64,000 bases of DNA, taken from assembly GCF_014646155.1 (NCBI RefSeq), contig NZ_BMMX01000015.1, positions 62,001-126,000 of the forward strand, in the 5' to 3' direction. Under the pieces are notes generated by a model, which was not told the origin of the DNA, made no database searches, and was given only the letters and a program-made list of their open reading frames with translations. Below, piece by piece: positions 24,709-32,654 of the stretch. The position numbers were made by a program, and so were the translations under genes. The stretch comes from Mangrovihabitans endophyticus (GTDB lineage Bacteria > Actinomycetota > Actinomycetes > Mycobacteriales > Micromonosporaceae). The first letter of the stretch is position 1; each line of letters starts with the position of its first letter.

Positions 24709-27374
24709 CCGACCCACTGCTGCGCGGTGACAGACTGCTGCGCATCGCCGGCTGGCTCGCCGTGGCCTGCGTCGCCTGGTTCCTCGCCGCGATGCTGTCC
24801 GGGGTGGACGGACCGATCGTCATCCTCTGGGCCGTGACTCCGGTGTGCGCCGCGATCACGGCGGCGCTGTGCATGCGTACCGGCCGCGATCCGGCGGTTC
24901 AACCGGCCGCGCGCCGCTTCTGGCGCCGGGCCGGTGTCGTGCACGTGGTGTTCGCGTTGGCCCTCGCCACACACGTCGCCGAGTCGTTGAACGCCGATCT
25001 CAGCATGACGTCCCGGCTGACCGTGTACAGCGGCCTCCCGCAGGCCGTCGGGCTGCTGCTCCTGGTGTGGTCACTGCTGGCGCTGCCGATCGAACGCGCC
25101 ACCCGCTCCCGGCAGATCGCGCTGGCCTTGGACTGCGCCATCCTGGTGGCGGGCACCGCGACGTTCTTCCTGTACTTCGCCGGCGTTGAGGTGTTCACCC
25201 AGGCACGAACCGGCAACGTGGGAGACATCGCCTGGGTCGCCTTCATGGTCGTCGGCTTGGTCGGCGTGCTGGCGGTCGCAAAGGTCGCGGTCACCGGGTC
25301 GTCCGTGCTGTCCCCGGACGCGTTGCGGGTTCTCGGCGCCGCGCTCGCGGTGGGCGGCTTCAGTTCCGCCATGGCCGAACCGCTGCTGGTCCGGCCGGAG
25401 CTGGACGTGGCGTTGTTCGCCGTGCCGGTGGGCGGCTTCGCGATCGGCCTGGCGGCCCGGCTCCAGGCGGTTGCCGCCGCGCACGGGCGGGTCGGCTCCG
25501 GAAAGCGGTACAGCGTGCTGCCGTACCTGGTGGCCGCGGCGGTGGGCGCGCTGCTGGTGCACGCGATCAGGTGGGGAAGCGACGACCTGTTTCCCGTCGC
25601 CGTCGCCGCGGTGACGGTGACCGGCCTGGTGGTGCTGCGGCAGGTCATCGCCTTCTGGGAGAACGACCGGCTGTTCGCCCAGGTGGCACGGGAGGAGGAG
25701 CGGTTCCGCTCGCTGGTGCAGAACGCCACCGACGTGGTGACCATCACCGACCCGGGCGGCCGGATCCGTTACGTCAGCCCGGCGGTGCACCGCGTGCTGG
25801 GCATCGAGCCGGAACTCATGCGCGACACGACCATCGCGCACCGCCTGCACCCGGACGACCGGGCGATGGTCGCCGAGCGGGTGGCGGCGGTCTGCGCCGC
25901 GCCAGGCACGACCGAGACCTACCGCGCCCGCCTGATGCACGCCGACGGCAGCTACCGGTGGCTGGAGATCATCAGCGCGAACATGCTGGAGGTGCCGAGC
26001 ATCGCCGGTGTGGTGAGCAACTCGCGGGACATCACCGAGACCGTGCAGGTGCAGGAACGGCTCAGTTATGAGGCCACCCACGACGCGCTGACCGGCCTGG
26101 CCAACCGGACGTTGTTCGCCGACCGGGTGAATGCGGCCATCGGCGATGCCGCGGCGGACCCGCGCGGCAGCACCGCGGCGGACCCGCGCGTCAGCGTCGT
26201 GCTCGTCGACTTGGACGACTTCAAGCACGTGAACGACAACCTCGGCCACAGGGCCGGTGACGCGCTGCTGACCACGGTGGCCGAGCGGATGCGCAACAGC
26301 CTGCGGCTCGCGGACACCGTCGCCCGGCTCGGCGGTGACGAGTTCGCGATCCTGCTGGCCGAGGTGGAGCCCTCGGAGATCGACCGGGTGCTGGACCGGC
26401 TCGCCGGACGGCTGGCCGAACCGGTGGTGATCGAGGGCCATCTGCTCAGCGTCCGGGCCAGCTTCGGGGTGGCGGACGGCTGCCGCGACGCGGGCGATCT
26501 GCTGCGCCGCGCGGACATCGCGATGTATGAGGCCAAGCAGGCCGGCGGCGGAACCTTCCGCCGTTACCACGCCGGCATGACGGCACGCGGCGCCGAACGC
26601 AACGAGCTCGCAGCGGCCCTGCGCACCGCCATCGTCGAGGAGCAGTTGGTGCTGCACTACCAGCCCGTGGTCACCCTCCCGGAGGGACGGATCACCGGCG
26701 TCGAGGCGCTGGTTCGCTGGCAGCATCCCGAGCGGGGCCTGCTGGGACCGGGCGCATTCGTCGCCGCCGCCGAGCAGACCGGGGTGATCGTCGGGATGGG
26801 CCGTTGGGTGCTGCGCACCGCGGTGCGTCAGATGGCGGCCTGGATCGCCGAGTACGGCGTCGCGGCACCGGCCACGGTCTCGGTGAACGCGTCACCCCGG
26901 CAACTGCAGGAGTCCTCGTTCGCCGACGACGTCGCCGCCGCGCTGCGCGATCACGACGTCCCGGCGCAGCGGCTGACCGTCGAGGTGACCGAGTCCACGG
27001 CCGTCGGCGGCGGTGCCACCCAGGACAACCTGCGTGCCCTGCGGGCCATGGGAGTGCGTCTGTCGCTGGACGACTTCGGCACCGGCGCCTCTACCCTCAG
27101 CCTGCTGGCCGATCTCCAGGTCGACCAGATCAAGCTGGACCGCTCCTTCGTGCCGGTACCCGGACCGGACGCGATCGCCGCCGCGGTGGTGCAGTTGGCC
27201 GCCGCGTTCGGCATCGAAGCGGTCGCCGAGGGTGTGGAGGAAGCCCGCCAGGCCGCCCGGCTCACCGAGATGGGATACCGCCGGGCGCAGGGCTATCACT
27301 TCGCCCGGCCGATGCCGGCCACCGAGGTGTCGGCCCGGCTGAGCGCACCGCCGGTGACCGCCGCGGTGAGTTGA
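24705..27374 (+). CDS. membrane PAS-GGDEF-EAL c-di-GMP enzyme
   Basis: 889 residues. Membrane sensor of about 9-10 helices, PAS domain, GGDEF (543-547, with RxxD site RLAD 534-537) and a C-terminal EAL domain. The EAL part keeps the catalytic set: EAL at 667-669, NASPRQLQ, EVTES, DDFGTG, IKLDRSF, AEGVEE and the QGYHFARPM end. It may both make and cleave c-di-GMP, with the direction set by its sensor. Coupled translationally to the upstream cyclase. Convergent with the TetR gene, 8 bp away. Confidence 0.93.
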   Translation: MTDPLLRGDRLLRIAGWLAVACVAWFLAAMLSGVDGPIVILWAVTPVCAAITAALCMRTGRDPAVQPAARRFWRRAGVVHVVFALALATHVAESLNADLSMTSRLTVYSGLPQAVGLLLLVWSLLALPIERATRSRQIALALDCAILVAGTATFFLYFAGVEVFTQARTGNVGDIAWVAFMVVGLVGVLAVAKVAVTGSSVLSPDALRVLGAALAVGGFSSAMAEPLLVRPELDVALFAVPVGGFAIGLAARLQAVAAAHGRVGSGKRYSVLPYLVAAAVGALLVHAIRWGSDDLFPVAVAAVTVTGLVVLRQVIAFWENDRLFAQVAREEERFRSLVQNATDVVTITDPGGRIRYVSPAVHRVLGIEPELMRDTTIAHRLHPDDRAMVAERVAAVCAAPGTTETYRARLMHADGSYRWLEIISANMLEVPSIAGVVSNSRDITETVQVQERLSYEATHDALTGLANRTLFADRVNAAIGDAAADPRGSTAADPRVSVVLVDLDDFKHVNDNLGHRAGDALLTTVAERMRNSLRLADTVARLGGDEFAILLAEVEPSEIDRVLDRLAGRLAEPVVIEGHLLSVRASFGVADGCRDAGDLLRRADIAMYEAKQAGGGTFRRYHAGMTARGAERNELAAALRTAIVEEQLVLHYQPVVTLPEGRITGVEALVRWQHPERGLLGPGAFVAAAEQTGVIVGMGRWVLRTAVRQMAAWIAEYGVAAPATVSVNASPRQLQESSFADDVAAALRDHDVPAQRLTVEVTESTAVGGGATQDNLRALRAMGVRLSLDDFGTGASTLSLLADLQVDQIKLDRSFVPVPGPDAIAAAVVQLAAAFGIEAVAEGVEEARQAARLTEMGYRRAQGYHFARPMPATEVSARLSAPPVTAAVS

Positions 27375-27382
27375 CCGGCGGC

Positions 27383-28045
27383 TCAGTGGCCCGCGTGCAG
27401 GGCGGCGGTCAGCGCCTCGGTCAGCCGTTCCAGGTATTCGTCGTCGATGGGGCGCCGGGCCACCGCGAGACGCCAGTAGAGCGGGCCCAGGATCAGGTCG
27501 ACGGCGACGTCCGGATCGGTGCCGGCGGGCAGTTCACCCCGGGCCACCGCCTGGCCGACCAGTTGATCGCCGACCGCCTGCTGGTGCGTGTGCAACGCGG
27601 CCTGAAGCGTTTCGGCGATCTTCGGGGTGCGGGCCGCCTCGGCCATCAGGTCCGGGATGATCTGCGAAGCGATGCGATGCTGCAACGCCTTGCTCACGAT
27701 CATCGTGAGAAGCTGGAGGTCACCGGCGAAGCTGCCGGTGTCCGGCATCGGGACGGAGCGCCCGGCCACGTCCGAAACGATCTCGAGGACCATTTCGAGC
27801 TTGTTGCTCCAGCGACGGTAGACCGCCGTCTTCCCGACGCCCGCGCGGCGGGCCACCGCCTCGATGGACAACCGGCCATATCCCACCTCGGCCAGCTCGT
27901 TCATCACCGCGTTGCGGATCGCGCGGGTGATGTCGCCGCGCAGCACGGCCGCGCCGGCCGGGGCGCGCTTGGGTGCCGGTGTCCGTTCGGGCGTCGCCAG
28001 GCTCGGTAACGGGAGCTGGTTCGAGGCCGGTTTCGGTGTGCCCAC
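27383..28045 (-). CDS. TetR-family repressor
   Basis: 220 residues, GTG start. A Pro-rich tail of about 35 residues precedes the TetR helix-turn-helix (about 36-85: SIEAVARRAGVGKTAVYRRW), then the ligand-binding helical domain. A strong palindrome 12 bp upstream of its start is the likely autoregulatory operator. The divergent neighbour is the Wzm/Wzt glycopolymer exporter, which is its most likely additional target. Confidence 0.9.
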   Translation of the reverse strand: MGTPKPASNQLPLPSLATPERTPAPKRAPAGAAVLRGDITRAIRNAVMNELAEVGYGRLSIEAVARRAGVGKTAVYRRWSNKLEMVLEIVSDVAGRSVPMPDTGSFAGDLQLLTMIVSKALQHRIASQIIPDLMAEAARTPKIAETLQAALHTHQQAVGDQLVGQAVARGELPAGTDPDVAVDLILGPLYWRLAVARRPIDDEYLERLTEALTAALHAGH

Positions 28046-28056
28046 CGGGGCACTAT

Positions 28057-28075
28057 ACCGCTACGACGTAACGGT
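28057..28075. promoter_or_regulatory. TetR operator candidate
   Basis: ACCGCTACGACGTAACGGT is a 19-bp palindrome with one mismatched pair and a perfect TACGACGTA core. It lies between the divergent TetR gene (12 bp from its start) and the exporter permease (132 bp). Size and symmetry fit a TetR dimer site. Confidence 0.65.
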
Positions 28076-28207
28076 TGCGTTCCGCCGTGCCGCCGGATAC
28101 TCTCATTCTCACGTCGATACGATGCCGTTTCATCGGCAACGACTGATTACTGTGTTGACGCGCAAGTTGAGGGTCCCGCGGGGCCTACCAGATCGGAGCG
28201 CCACTTC

Positions 28208-29104
28208 ATGGCCCAGACGGCGGTAGCCGATACCGGCACGAAGAAGTCACTTCGGGAGCTGGCACGGCGGCACGGCTTGAGCTCGGCCGGGGCGCTGCCC
28301 AGCCTGCCCAATTACACCCGGCAGCTATGGTCCTACCGGCACTTCATCGCGGCGTATGCGAACGCCCGGGTGACCTCCGCACTGGGCAAGACCCGGCTCG
28401 GCATGGTCTGGCAAGTGCTCACCCCGCTGATCAACGCCGCCGTCTACTACGTCATCTTCGGGGTGATTCTGGGCACCCGGGGCGGCATCGACAACTTCAT
28501 CGCCTACCTGTGCACCGGCGTCTTCATCTACGGGTTCACCCAGAACACCGTGCAGGCCGGCATCCAGGCGATCACCGGAAACATGGGACTGATCCGGGCG
28601 CTGCATTTCCCGCGCGCCAGCCTGCCCATCTCGGTCACCCTCGTCGAGGTGCGCAACGTGCTGGCCTCGATGGTCGTGCTGATCGCCATCGTGCTGTTCG
28701 ACGGCGAGCCGATCACCGTGGAGTGGCTGCTGATCATTCCGATCCTGCTGCTCCAGGCGATGTTCAACGCGGGGCTGGCACTCGGCGCCGCCCGCCTGGG
28801 TGCCAAGATCACCGACCTGAAACAACTGGTGCCGTTCGTCATGCGGTTCTGGATGTACGGCTCGGCGGTGCTCTACCCGGTGACCCGCTTCACCGATGCG
28901 CTGCACGGCTGGAAGCTCACCCTCGTGGAGGCGAACCCGCTGCTTGTCTTCATCGAGCTGATGCGCCATGCGCTGATGGAGGACGTGCCGTTGGCCGGCA
29001 CCCCGACGCGGCTCTGGATCGAGGCAGTGGTCTGGGCGATCGTCGTCGGGGTCAGCGGTTACGTCTACTTCTGGCGCGGAGAGAAGGGGTACGGCCGTGG
29101 CTGA
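28208..29104 (+). CDS. ABC-2 permease of a wall glycopolymer exporter (Wzm/TagG-like)
   Basis: 298 residues with about six transmembrane helices and the polysaccharide-export permease signature after NYTRQLWSYRHFI: KTRLGMVWQVLTPLINAAVYY near the N-terminus. With the ATPase that follows (8-bp overlap) it makes an exporter for lipid-linked teichoic acid, galactan or O-antigen-like polymers. GGAG precedes the ATG. A TetR repressor and operator lie divergently upstream. Confidence 0.92.
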   Translation: MAQTAVADTGTKKSLRELARRHGLSSAGALPSLPNYTRQLWSYRHFIAAYANARVTSALGKTRLGMVWQVLTPLINAAVYYVIFGVILGTRGGIDNFIAYLCTGVFIYGFTQNTVQAGIQAITGNMGLIRALHFPRASLPISVTLVEVRNVLASMVVLIAIVLFDGEPITVEWLLIIPILLLQAMFNAGLALGAARLGAKITDLKQLVPFVMRFWMYGSAVLYPVTRFTDALHGWKLTLVEANPLLVFIELMRHALMEDVPLAGTPTRLWIEAVVWAIVVGVSGYVYFWRGEKGYGRG

Positions 29105-29867
29105 CAGCGAAGTGCCGACGGTGATCGCGGACGACGCGCACGTGGTCTACCGGGTCTACGGCTCGAACACGTCGGCGTCGAACACCCCGCTGGCCAGCTT
29201 CAAGCGGATCATCACCGGCAAGCGCCCGTCCGCCGTCCGCGAGGTGCACGCCGTCAAGGGCGTCAGCTTCGCGGCGTACCGGGGTGAGGCGATCGGGCTG
29301 ATCGGCAGCAACGGTTCCGGCAAGTCGACGCTGCTGCGTGCCATCGCCGGCCTGCTCCCGGTGGAACGGGGCGCGATCTACGCCGCCGGGCAACCGTCCC
29401 TGCTGGGCGTCAACGCGGCGCTGATGAATGACCTGTCCGGCGAGCGCAACGTGGTGCTCGGCTGCCTGGCCATGGGCATGTCCCCGGCCGAGGTGCGGGC
29501 GCAGACCGACGACATCATCAAGTTCTCCGGCATCAACGACCGCGGCGATTTCAGCTCGCTGCCGATGCGGACCTACTCCTCCGGCATGTCGGCCCGGCTG
29601 CGCTTCTCCATCGCGGCGGCCAAGAAGCACGATGTGCTGCTCATCGACGAGGCGCTGGCCACCGGCGACGCCAAGTTCCGGCGGCGCAGCGAGCAGCGGG
29701 TCCGCGACCTGCGCGCGGAAGCCGGCACGGTGTTCCTGGTCAGCCACAGCGAGCAGTCCATCCGGGACACCTGCGAGCGGTGCATCTGGCTGGAGTCCGG
29801 AACGATCCGCGGCGACGGACCGACCGAGGAGGTGCTCAAGGAGTACGAGGCCTTCATGCGTAAGTAG
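29097..29867 (+). CDS. ABC ATPase of a wall glycopolymer exporter (Wzt/TagH-like)
   Basis: 256 residues, GTG start inside the permease gene. Walker A GSNGSGKST (70-78), YSSGMSARL signature and VLLIDEAL Walker B. The N-terminal extension of about 50 residues before the Walker A and the signature are typical of TagH/Wzt. No C-terminal carbohydrate-recognition domain is present, so export is probably of the type that needs no cap recognition. Confidence 0.92.
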   Translation: MADSEVPTVIADDAHVVYRVYGSNTSASNTPLASFKRIITGKRPSAVREVHAVKGVSFAAYRGEAIGLIGSNGSGKSTLLRAIAGLLPVERGAIYAAGQPSLLGVNAALMNDLSGERNVVLGCLAMGMSPAEVRAQTDDIIKFSGINDRGDFSSLPMRTYSSGMSARLRFSIAAAKKHDVLLIDEALATGDAKFRRRSEQRVRDLRAEAGTVFLVSHSEQSIRDTCERCIWLESGTIRGDGPTEEVLKEYEAFMRK

Positions 29868-29872
29868 CAGGC

Positions 29873-29888
29873 CCCGCACTCCTGCGGG
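29873..29888. terminator. short hairpin between convergent genes
   Basis: CCCGCA and TGCGGG arms around a 4-base loop, in the 26-bp gap between the exporter ATPase and the convergent secreted-protein gene. A plausible weak bidirectional terminator. Confidence 0.4.
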
Positions 29889-29893
29889 CGACC

Positions 29894-30994
29894 TCAGCGC
29901 ACCGACAGATGCACATGGTTCTCGTGGTTGCTGGACGGGTCGCCGTGCGCCCCCGAGTAGGACTTCCAGCCACTGCTGGGCAGCCAGATGCGCCGGAACC
30001 AGATCACGTAGAGCACACCCAGGCGGCCGGAGTTGCTGATGAAGAAGTTCGCCAGCCGGTTCCCGTACGTCTTGCTGCTGCCGGTGGCGACGCCGCCGAA
30101 CCCGTTCTTGTCCGCCGCGAAGTCGCACGCCCTGCCCTTGGGGTGTTCCCCGCTGTTCTGGTGCCGGAAGCAGGCCACATAGTGATTGAACCCGGCCTTC
30201 TTGGCTTCCTGCAGGGCATGAAGCATGCGCGGGGTGATGCACCCGCTGGTGGTGGGGTCGTTCACGGTGCACCCCTCGGCGGGTAGCGACCCGTCGGAGT
30301 TGCGCGGCGCCGCGGCCGCCTTGGCGCTGCCGCTGCTGCTGCCACCGCCGGACGAACTGCCACCACCGGAAGAACTGCTACTGGAGGAGTTGCTCCGACG
30401 ACGGGCCGCCGCCTCCGCTGCCGCCGCGCGCGCGTTGGCCGCCTTGATCGCGTCCTCCGCCTGATTCTTGCGCTTAGCCATGACGGTGACCTGCTTCTGC
30501 TGGTCCTTGATCTCGCCGTCGATGGCCGTCTTGGCGCGGGCCTGCTCCTCCCGTGTGCCGATCAGCTCCTTGACCGCGGTGTCCTGCTTGACCGCGACCT
30601 TCTCCAGCGTCTCCGCCCGGTCCAGCAGACCGCCGGAGCCGGTGCCGGTGATCAGTGCGCTGACCGCCCCGAGCCGACCGGTCTGGTATGTCCGCCGGAC
30701 GATCTCGTCGAGCGCCGCCTGGCGCGGCCCGATCTCGCCGTCCAACTCCTTGAGCTTGGCGGCCAGTTCCGACTGGCGCTTCTTCGACCGTTCGAGCGCC
30801 TCCTTGGCCTCGACATATCCCTTCGAGGCGGCGGCGAGCTGCTGAATCAGCGTCTTGGAGCCGCCTTCTCCATCGTCTCCGGTGTCGCCCGGCGCGGCGG
30901 ATGCCGGTGCGGCCGCGGCGACGGCGAGGCCGCTCACCATCACCATGAAAGCGAGTGCCGCCGCCCAGCGACGGCGGACAGGATGGTCGTGCAC
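29894..30994 (-). CDS. secreted coiled-coil protein with M15-like C-terminal domain
   Basis: 366 residues, GTG start after AGGAAGG. Signal peptide (about 1-34), long coiled coil (about 45-200) like those of NlpC/P60 and RipA-type hydrolases, a Ser/Gly linker, and a C-terminal domain (about 250-366) with HPKGRACDFAAD and a final NHVHLSV. The spaced His, Asp and His resemble zinc ligands of D-Ala-D-Ala carboxypeptidase (M15)-like folds. A peptidoglycan-remodelling role is likely. A c-di-AMP riboswitch immediately upstream controls it. Paralogue of the divergent gene at 31531. Confidence 0.85.
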   Translation of the reverse strand: MHDHPVRRRWAAALAFMVMVSGLAVAAAAPASAAPGDTGDDGEGGSKTLIQQLAAASKGYVEAKEALERSKKRQSELAAKLKELDGEIGPRQAALDEIVRRTYQTGRLGAVSALITGTGSGGLLDRAETLEKVAVKQDTAVKELIGTREEQARAKTAIDGEIKDQQKQVTVMAKRKNQAEDAIKAANARAAAAEAAARRRSNSSSSSSSGGGSSSGGGSSSGSAKAAAAPRNSDGSLPAEGCTVNDPTTSGCITPRMLHALQEAKKAGFNHYVACFRHQNSGEHPKGRACDFAADKNGFGGVATGSSKTYGNRLANFFISNSGRLGVLYVIWFRRIWLPSSGWKSYSGAHGDPSSNHENHVHLSVR

Positions 30995-31000
30995 GTGCCT

Positions 31001-31123
31001 TCCTTCCGTCGGCCGCCGACCGGGTTAGCTGACGGGTTCGGGACGGAAGCGATCCCTACCGCCGGGAAGGCGGATTCACCCCTGAGGAACCTGGGTCCCC
31101 GGCTCGCTGTGGGCGATTAGGCG
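31001..31123 (-). promoter_or_regulatory. ydaO-type c-di-AMP riboswitch (minus-strand gene)
   Basis: Read on the minus strand this leader contains, in order, CGCCTAATCGCC, GAGCCGGGGACCCAGG, GGGGTGAATCCGC, GCGGTAGGGATCGC, CCGAACCCGTCAGCTAACC, CGGTCGGCGG and a closing GGAAGGA. These are the conserved blocks of the actinobacterial ydaO/yuaA class, which binds two c-di-AMP molecules and usually turns off wall-hydrolase genes when ligand is high. It ends 7 bp from the GTG start, so the ribosome site is part of or next to the last helix. Confidence 0.92.
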
Positions 31124-31403
31124 GCGGTCTCGTGATGAGACCGTGACAGAGACTACCGAGGAATTCGGGAATCGACAGGTGTCGCACTCAATGCAACTTC
31201 GAGAACACCATCCGTAATGTGGCCGAGGGGCAAGGAGAAGGAAACGACTCACATTGATGTGGGTTACGGGGGATATCACGGAGAGTCGCTATCCGATAAC
31301 GCCATTGCCACGCGTTCGCCGTCCTGGATGTACGCCGTTTCTCAGGTAAGCTGGCCGCCGGTCAGGCCAAGGAAGGCACGCCCCCGATGTGCCGGCTGAC
31401 CAC
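31124..31403. other. central divergent promoter region between two riboswitches
   Basis: 280 bp between the two oppositely oriented riboswitches, lower in GC than the flanks. It must carry both promoters. A palindrome with arms GGTCTC/GAGACC lies at 31126-31142, next to the 5' end of the minus-strand leader. I see no confident -35/-10 pair and no gene. Confidence 0.5.
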
Positions 31404-31524
31404 CGCCCAATCGCCGCGAGGCGAGCCGGGGAACCAGGTTTGTGGGGTGAATCCGCACTACGCGGTAGGGATCGCTTCCGTCCCGAACCCGTCAGCTAAC
31501 CCGGTCGGCGGACAACCGGAAGGA
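31404..31524 (+). promoter_or_regulatory. ydaO-type c-di-AMP riboswitch (plus-strand gene)
   Basis: Conserved blocks in order: CGCCCAATCGCC, GAGCCGGGGAACCAGG, GGGGTGAATCCGC, GCGGTAGGGATCGC, CCGAACCCGTCAGCTAACC, CGGTCGGCGG, GGAAGGA. Its 3' half is nearly identical to that of the minus-strand riboswitch, so the pair forms a long inverted repeat around the divergent promoters. The terminal GGAAGGA is also the ribosome site for the ATG at 31531, suggesting translational as well as transcriptional control. Confidence 0.93.
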
Positions 31525-31530
31525 CTATGC

Positions 31531-32586
31531 ATGACGGCACGCCCCCGCGGGTGGCTCATCTGGGCCCTGACCCCGCTGGTCGCTGCGACGATGACGATCG
31601 CGCCGGCATCCTCGGCGAGTGCCGAGCCGGGCAGCTCGTCCAGCAGCTCGGACGACAAGTCGAAAAAGTCCGACGAGGACAAGACCGCGGACGAGGGCGA
31701 CGAAGACACCCTGCTCAACGACGTACTCGAAGCGACCGGCCGGCGTTACCAAACGGCCAAGGACGCGGTCGCCAAGTCGACCAAGGCGCAGCTCGCCCTG
31801 TCGGTGCAGGTGAAAAACGCGGAAGCCCGCCGCGACGCGCTGATCCCCCAGGTCAGCGCCGTGGCCAACCAGCAATACCGCACCGGCGGCGTGTCCACCA
31901 TGAGCTTCCTGCTGGACAGCGGCAGCACCACCGCATTCCTGCACCGCGCCATCTCGCTGGAGGAGATCAACTCCCTCAACGACGGGAAGCTGCGGCAGCT
32001 CAACGCGGCGATCGACGAGGTGCAGGCCAGCAAGGCCCGCTTGGACGCCGAGGTCAAGGCGCAGAAGCAGAACTACTCGGCGATGGCCAAGCAGAAGGAA
32101 GAGGCCGACAAGGCCTTCGCGTTGGTCGGCGGCAAGACGGTCACCAAGGGATTCGTGTTGGCCAAGTCACCGGTGGCCGACCCCGCCCCACGCAATTCCA
32201 GCGGCGGTTTCTCCCCGGAAGCGTGCACCCAGGACGATCCCACCACCAGCGGCTGCGTCACTAAGCGCACACTGCACATGTACAAAGAGGTACGCAAGGC
32301 GGGTTTCAATCGCTTCGCCGGCTGCCACCGCAACGGCGGTCCGTTCGAGCATCCGAAGGGCCGCGCCTGCGACTGGTCGCTGCAGAAGAGCGGTTTCGCG
32401 CCGTTCCACAACGACGACACCTTCCAGTACGGCAACAACCTGATGGCGTTCGCGGTGCGCAATGCGGACCGGCTCGGCATCCTTTACGTCATCTGGAACC
32501 GGATGATCTGGTTCCCGGCCAGCGGCTGGAAGACTTACCACGGCGTCAGCGCGCACATCGACCACGTGCACATCTCGATGCTCTGA
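31531..32586 (+). CDS. secreted coiled-coil protein with M15-like C-terminal domain, paralogue 2
   Basis: 351 residues from the ATG 6 bp after GGAAGGA. Signal peptide (about 1-34), Ser/Asp/Lys-rich charged stretch, coiled coil (about 60-200) and the same C-terminal domain as the divergent paralogue: TTSGCVTKRTLHMYKEVRKA, HPKGRACDW and a final HIDHVHISML. Likely a wall hydrolase or wall-binding factor. The upstream frame is open through the riboswitch, but that part is leader RNA, not protein. Ends at a very strong bidirectional terminator. Confidence 0.87.
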   Translation: MTARPRGWLIWALTPLVAATMTIAPASSASAEPGSSSSSSDDKSKKSDEDKTADEGDEDTLLNDVLEATGRRYQTAKDAVAKSTKAQLALSVQVKNAEARRDALIPQVSAVANQQYRTGGVSTMSFLLDSGSTTAFLHRAISLEEINSLNDGKLRQLNAAIDEVQASKARLDAEVKAQKQNYSAMAKQKEEADKAFALVGGKTVTKGFVLAKSPVADPAPRNSSGGFSPEACTQDDPTTSGCVTKRTLHMYKEVRKAGFNRFAGCHRNGGPFEHPKGRACDWSLQKSGFAPFHNDDTFQYGNNLMAFAVRNADRLGILYVIWNRMIWFPASGWKTYHGVSAHIDHVHISML

Positions 32587-32596
32587 TCACTCGCTC

Positions 32597-32646
32597 GACG
32601 TGACGAGGCCCCGCCCGGGTCGACCCGGGCGGGGCCTCGTCACGTC
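32597..32646. terminator. 50-bp perfect palindrome, bidirectional terminator
   Basis: Arms of 25 bp (GACGTGACGAGGCCCCGCCC... read inward to GGGTCGACCC at the centre) are perfect reverse complements with no spacer. It lies 10 bp after the plus-strand stop and 8 bp before the convergent minus-strand stop, ideal for terminating both transcripts. Confidence 0.9.
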
Positions 32647-32654
32647 ACACGGTC

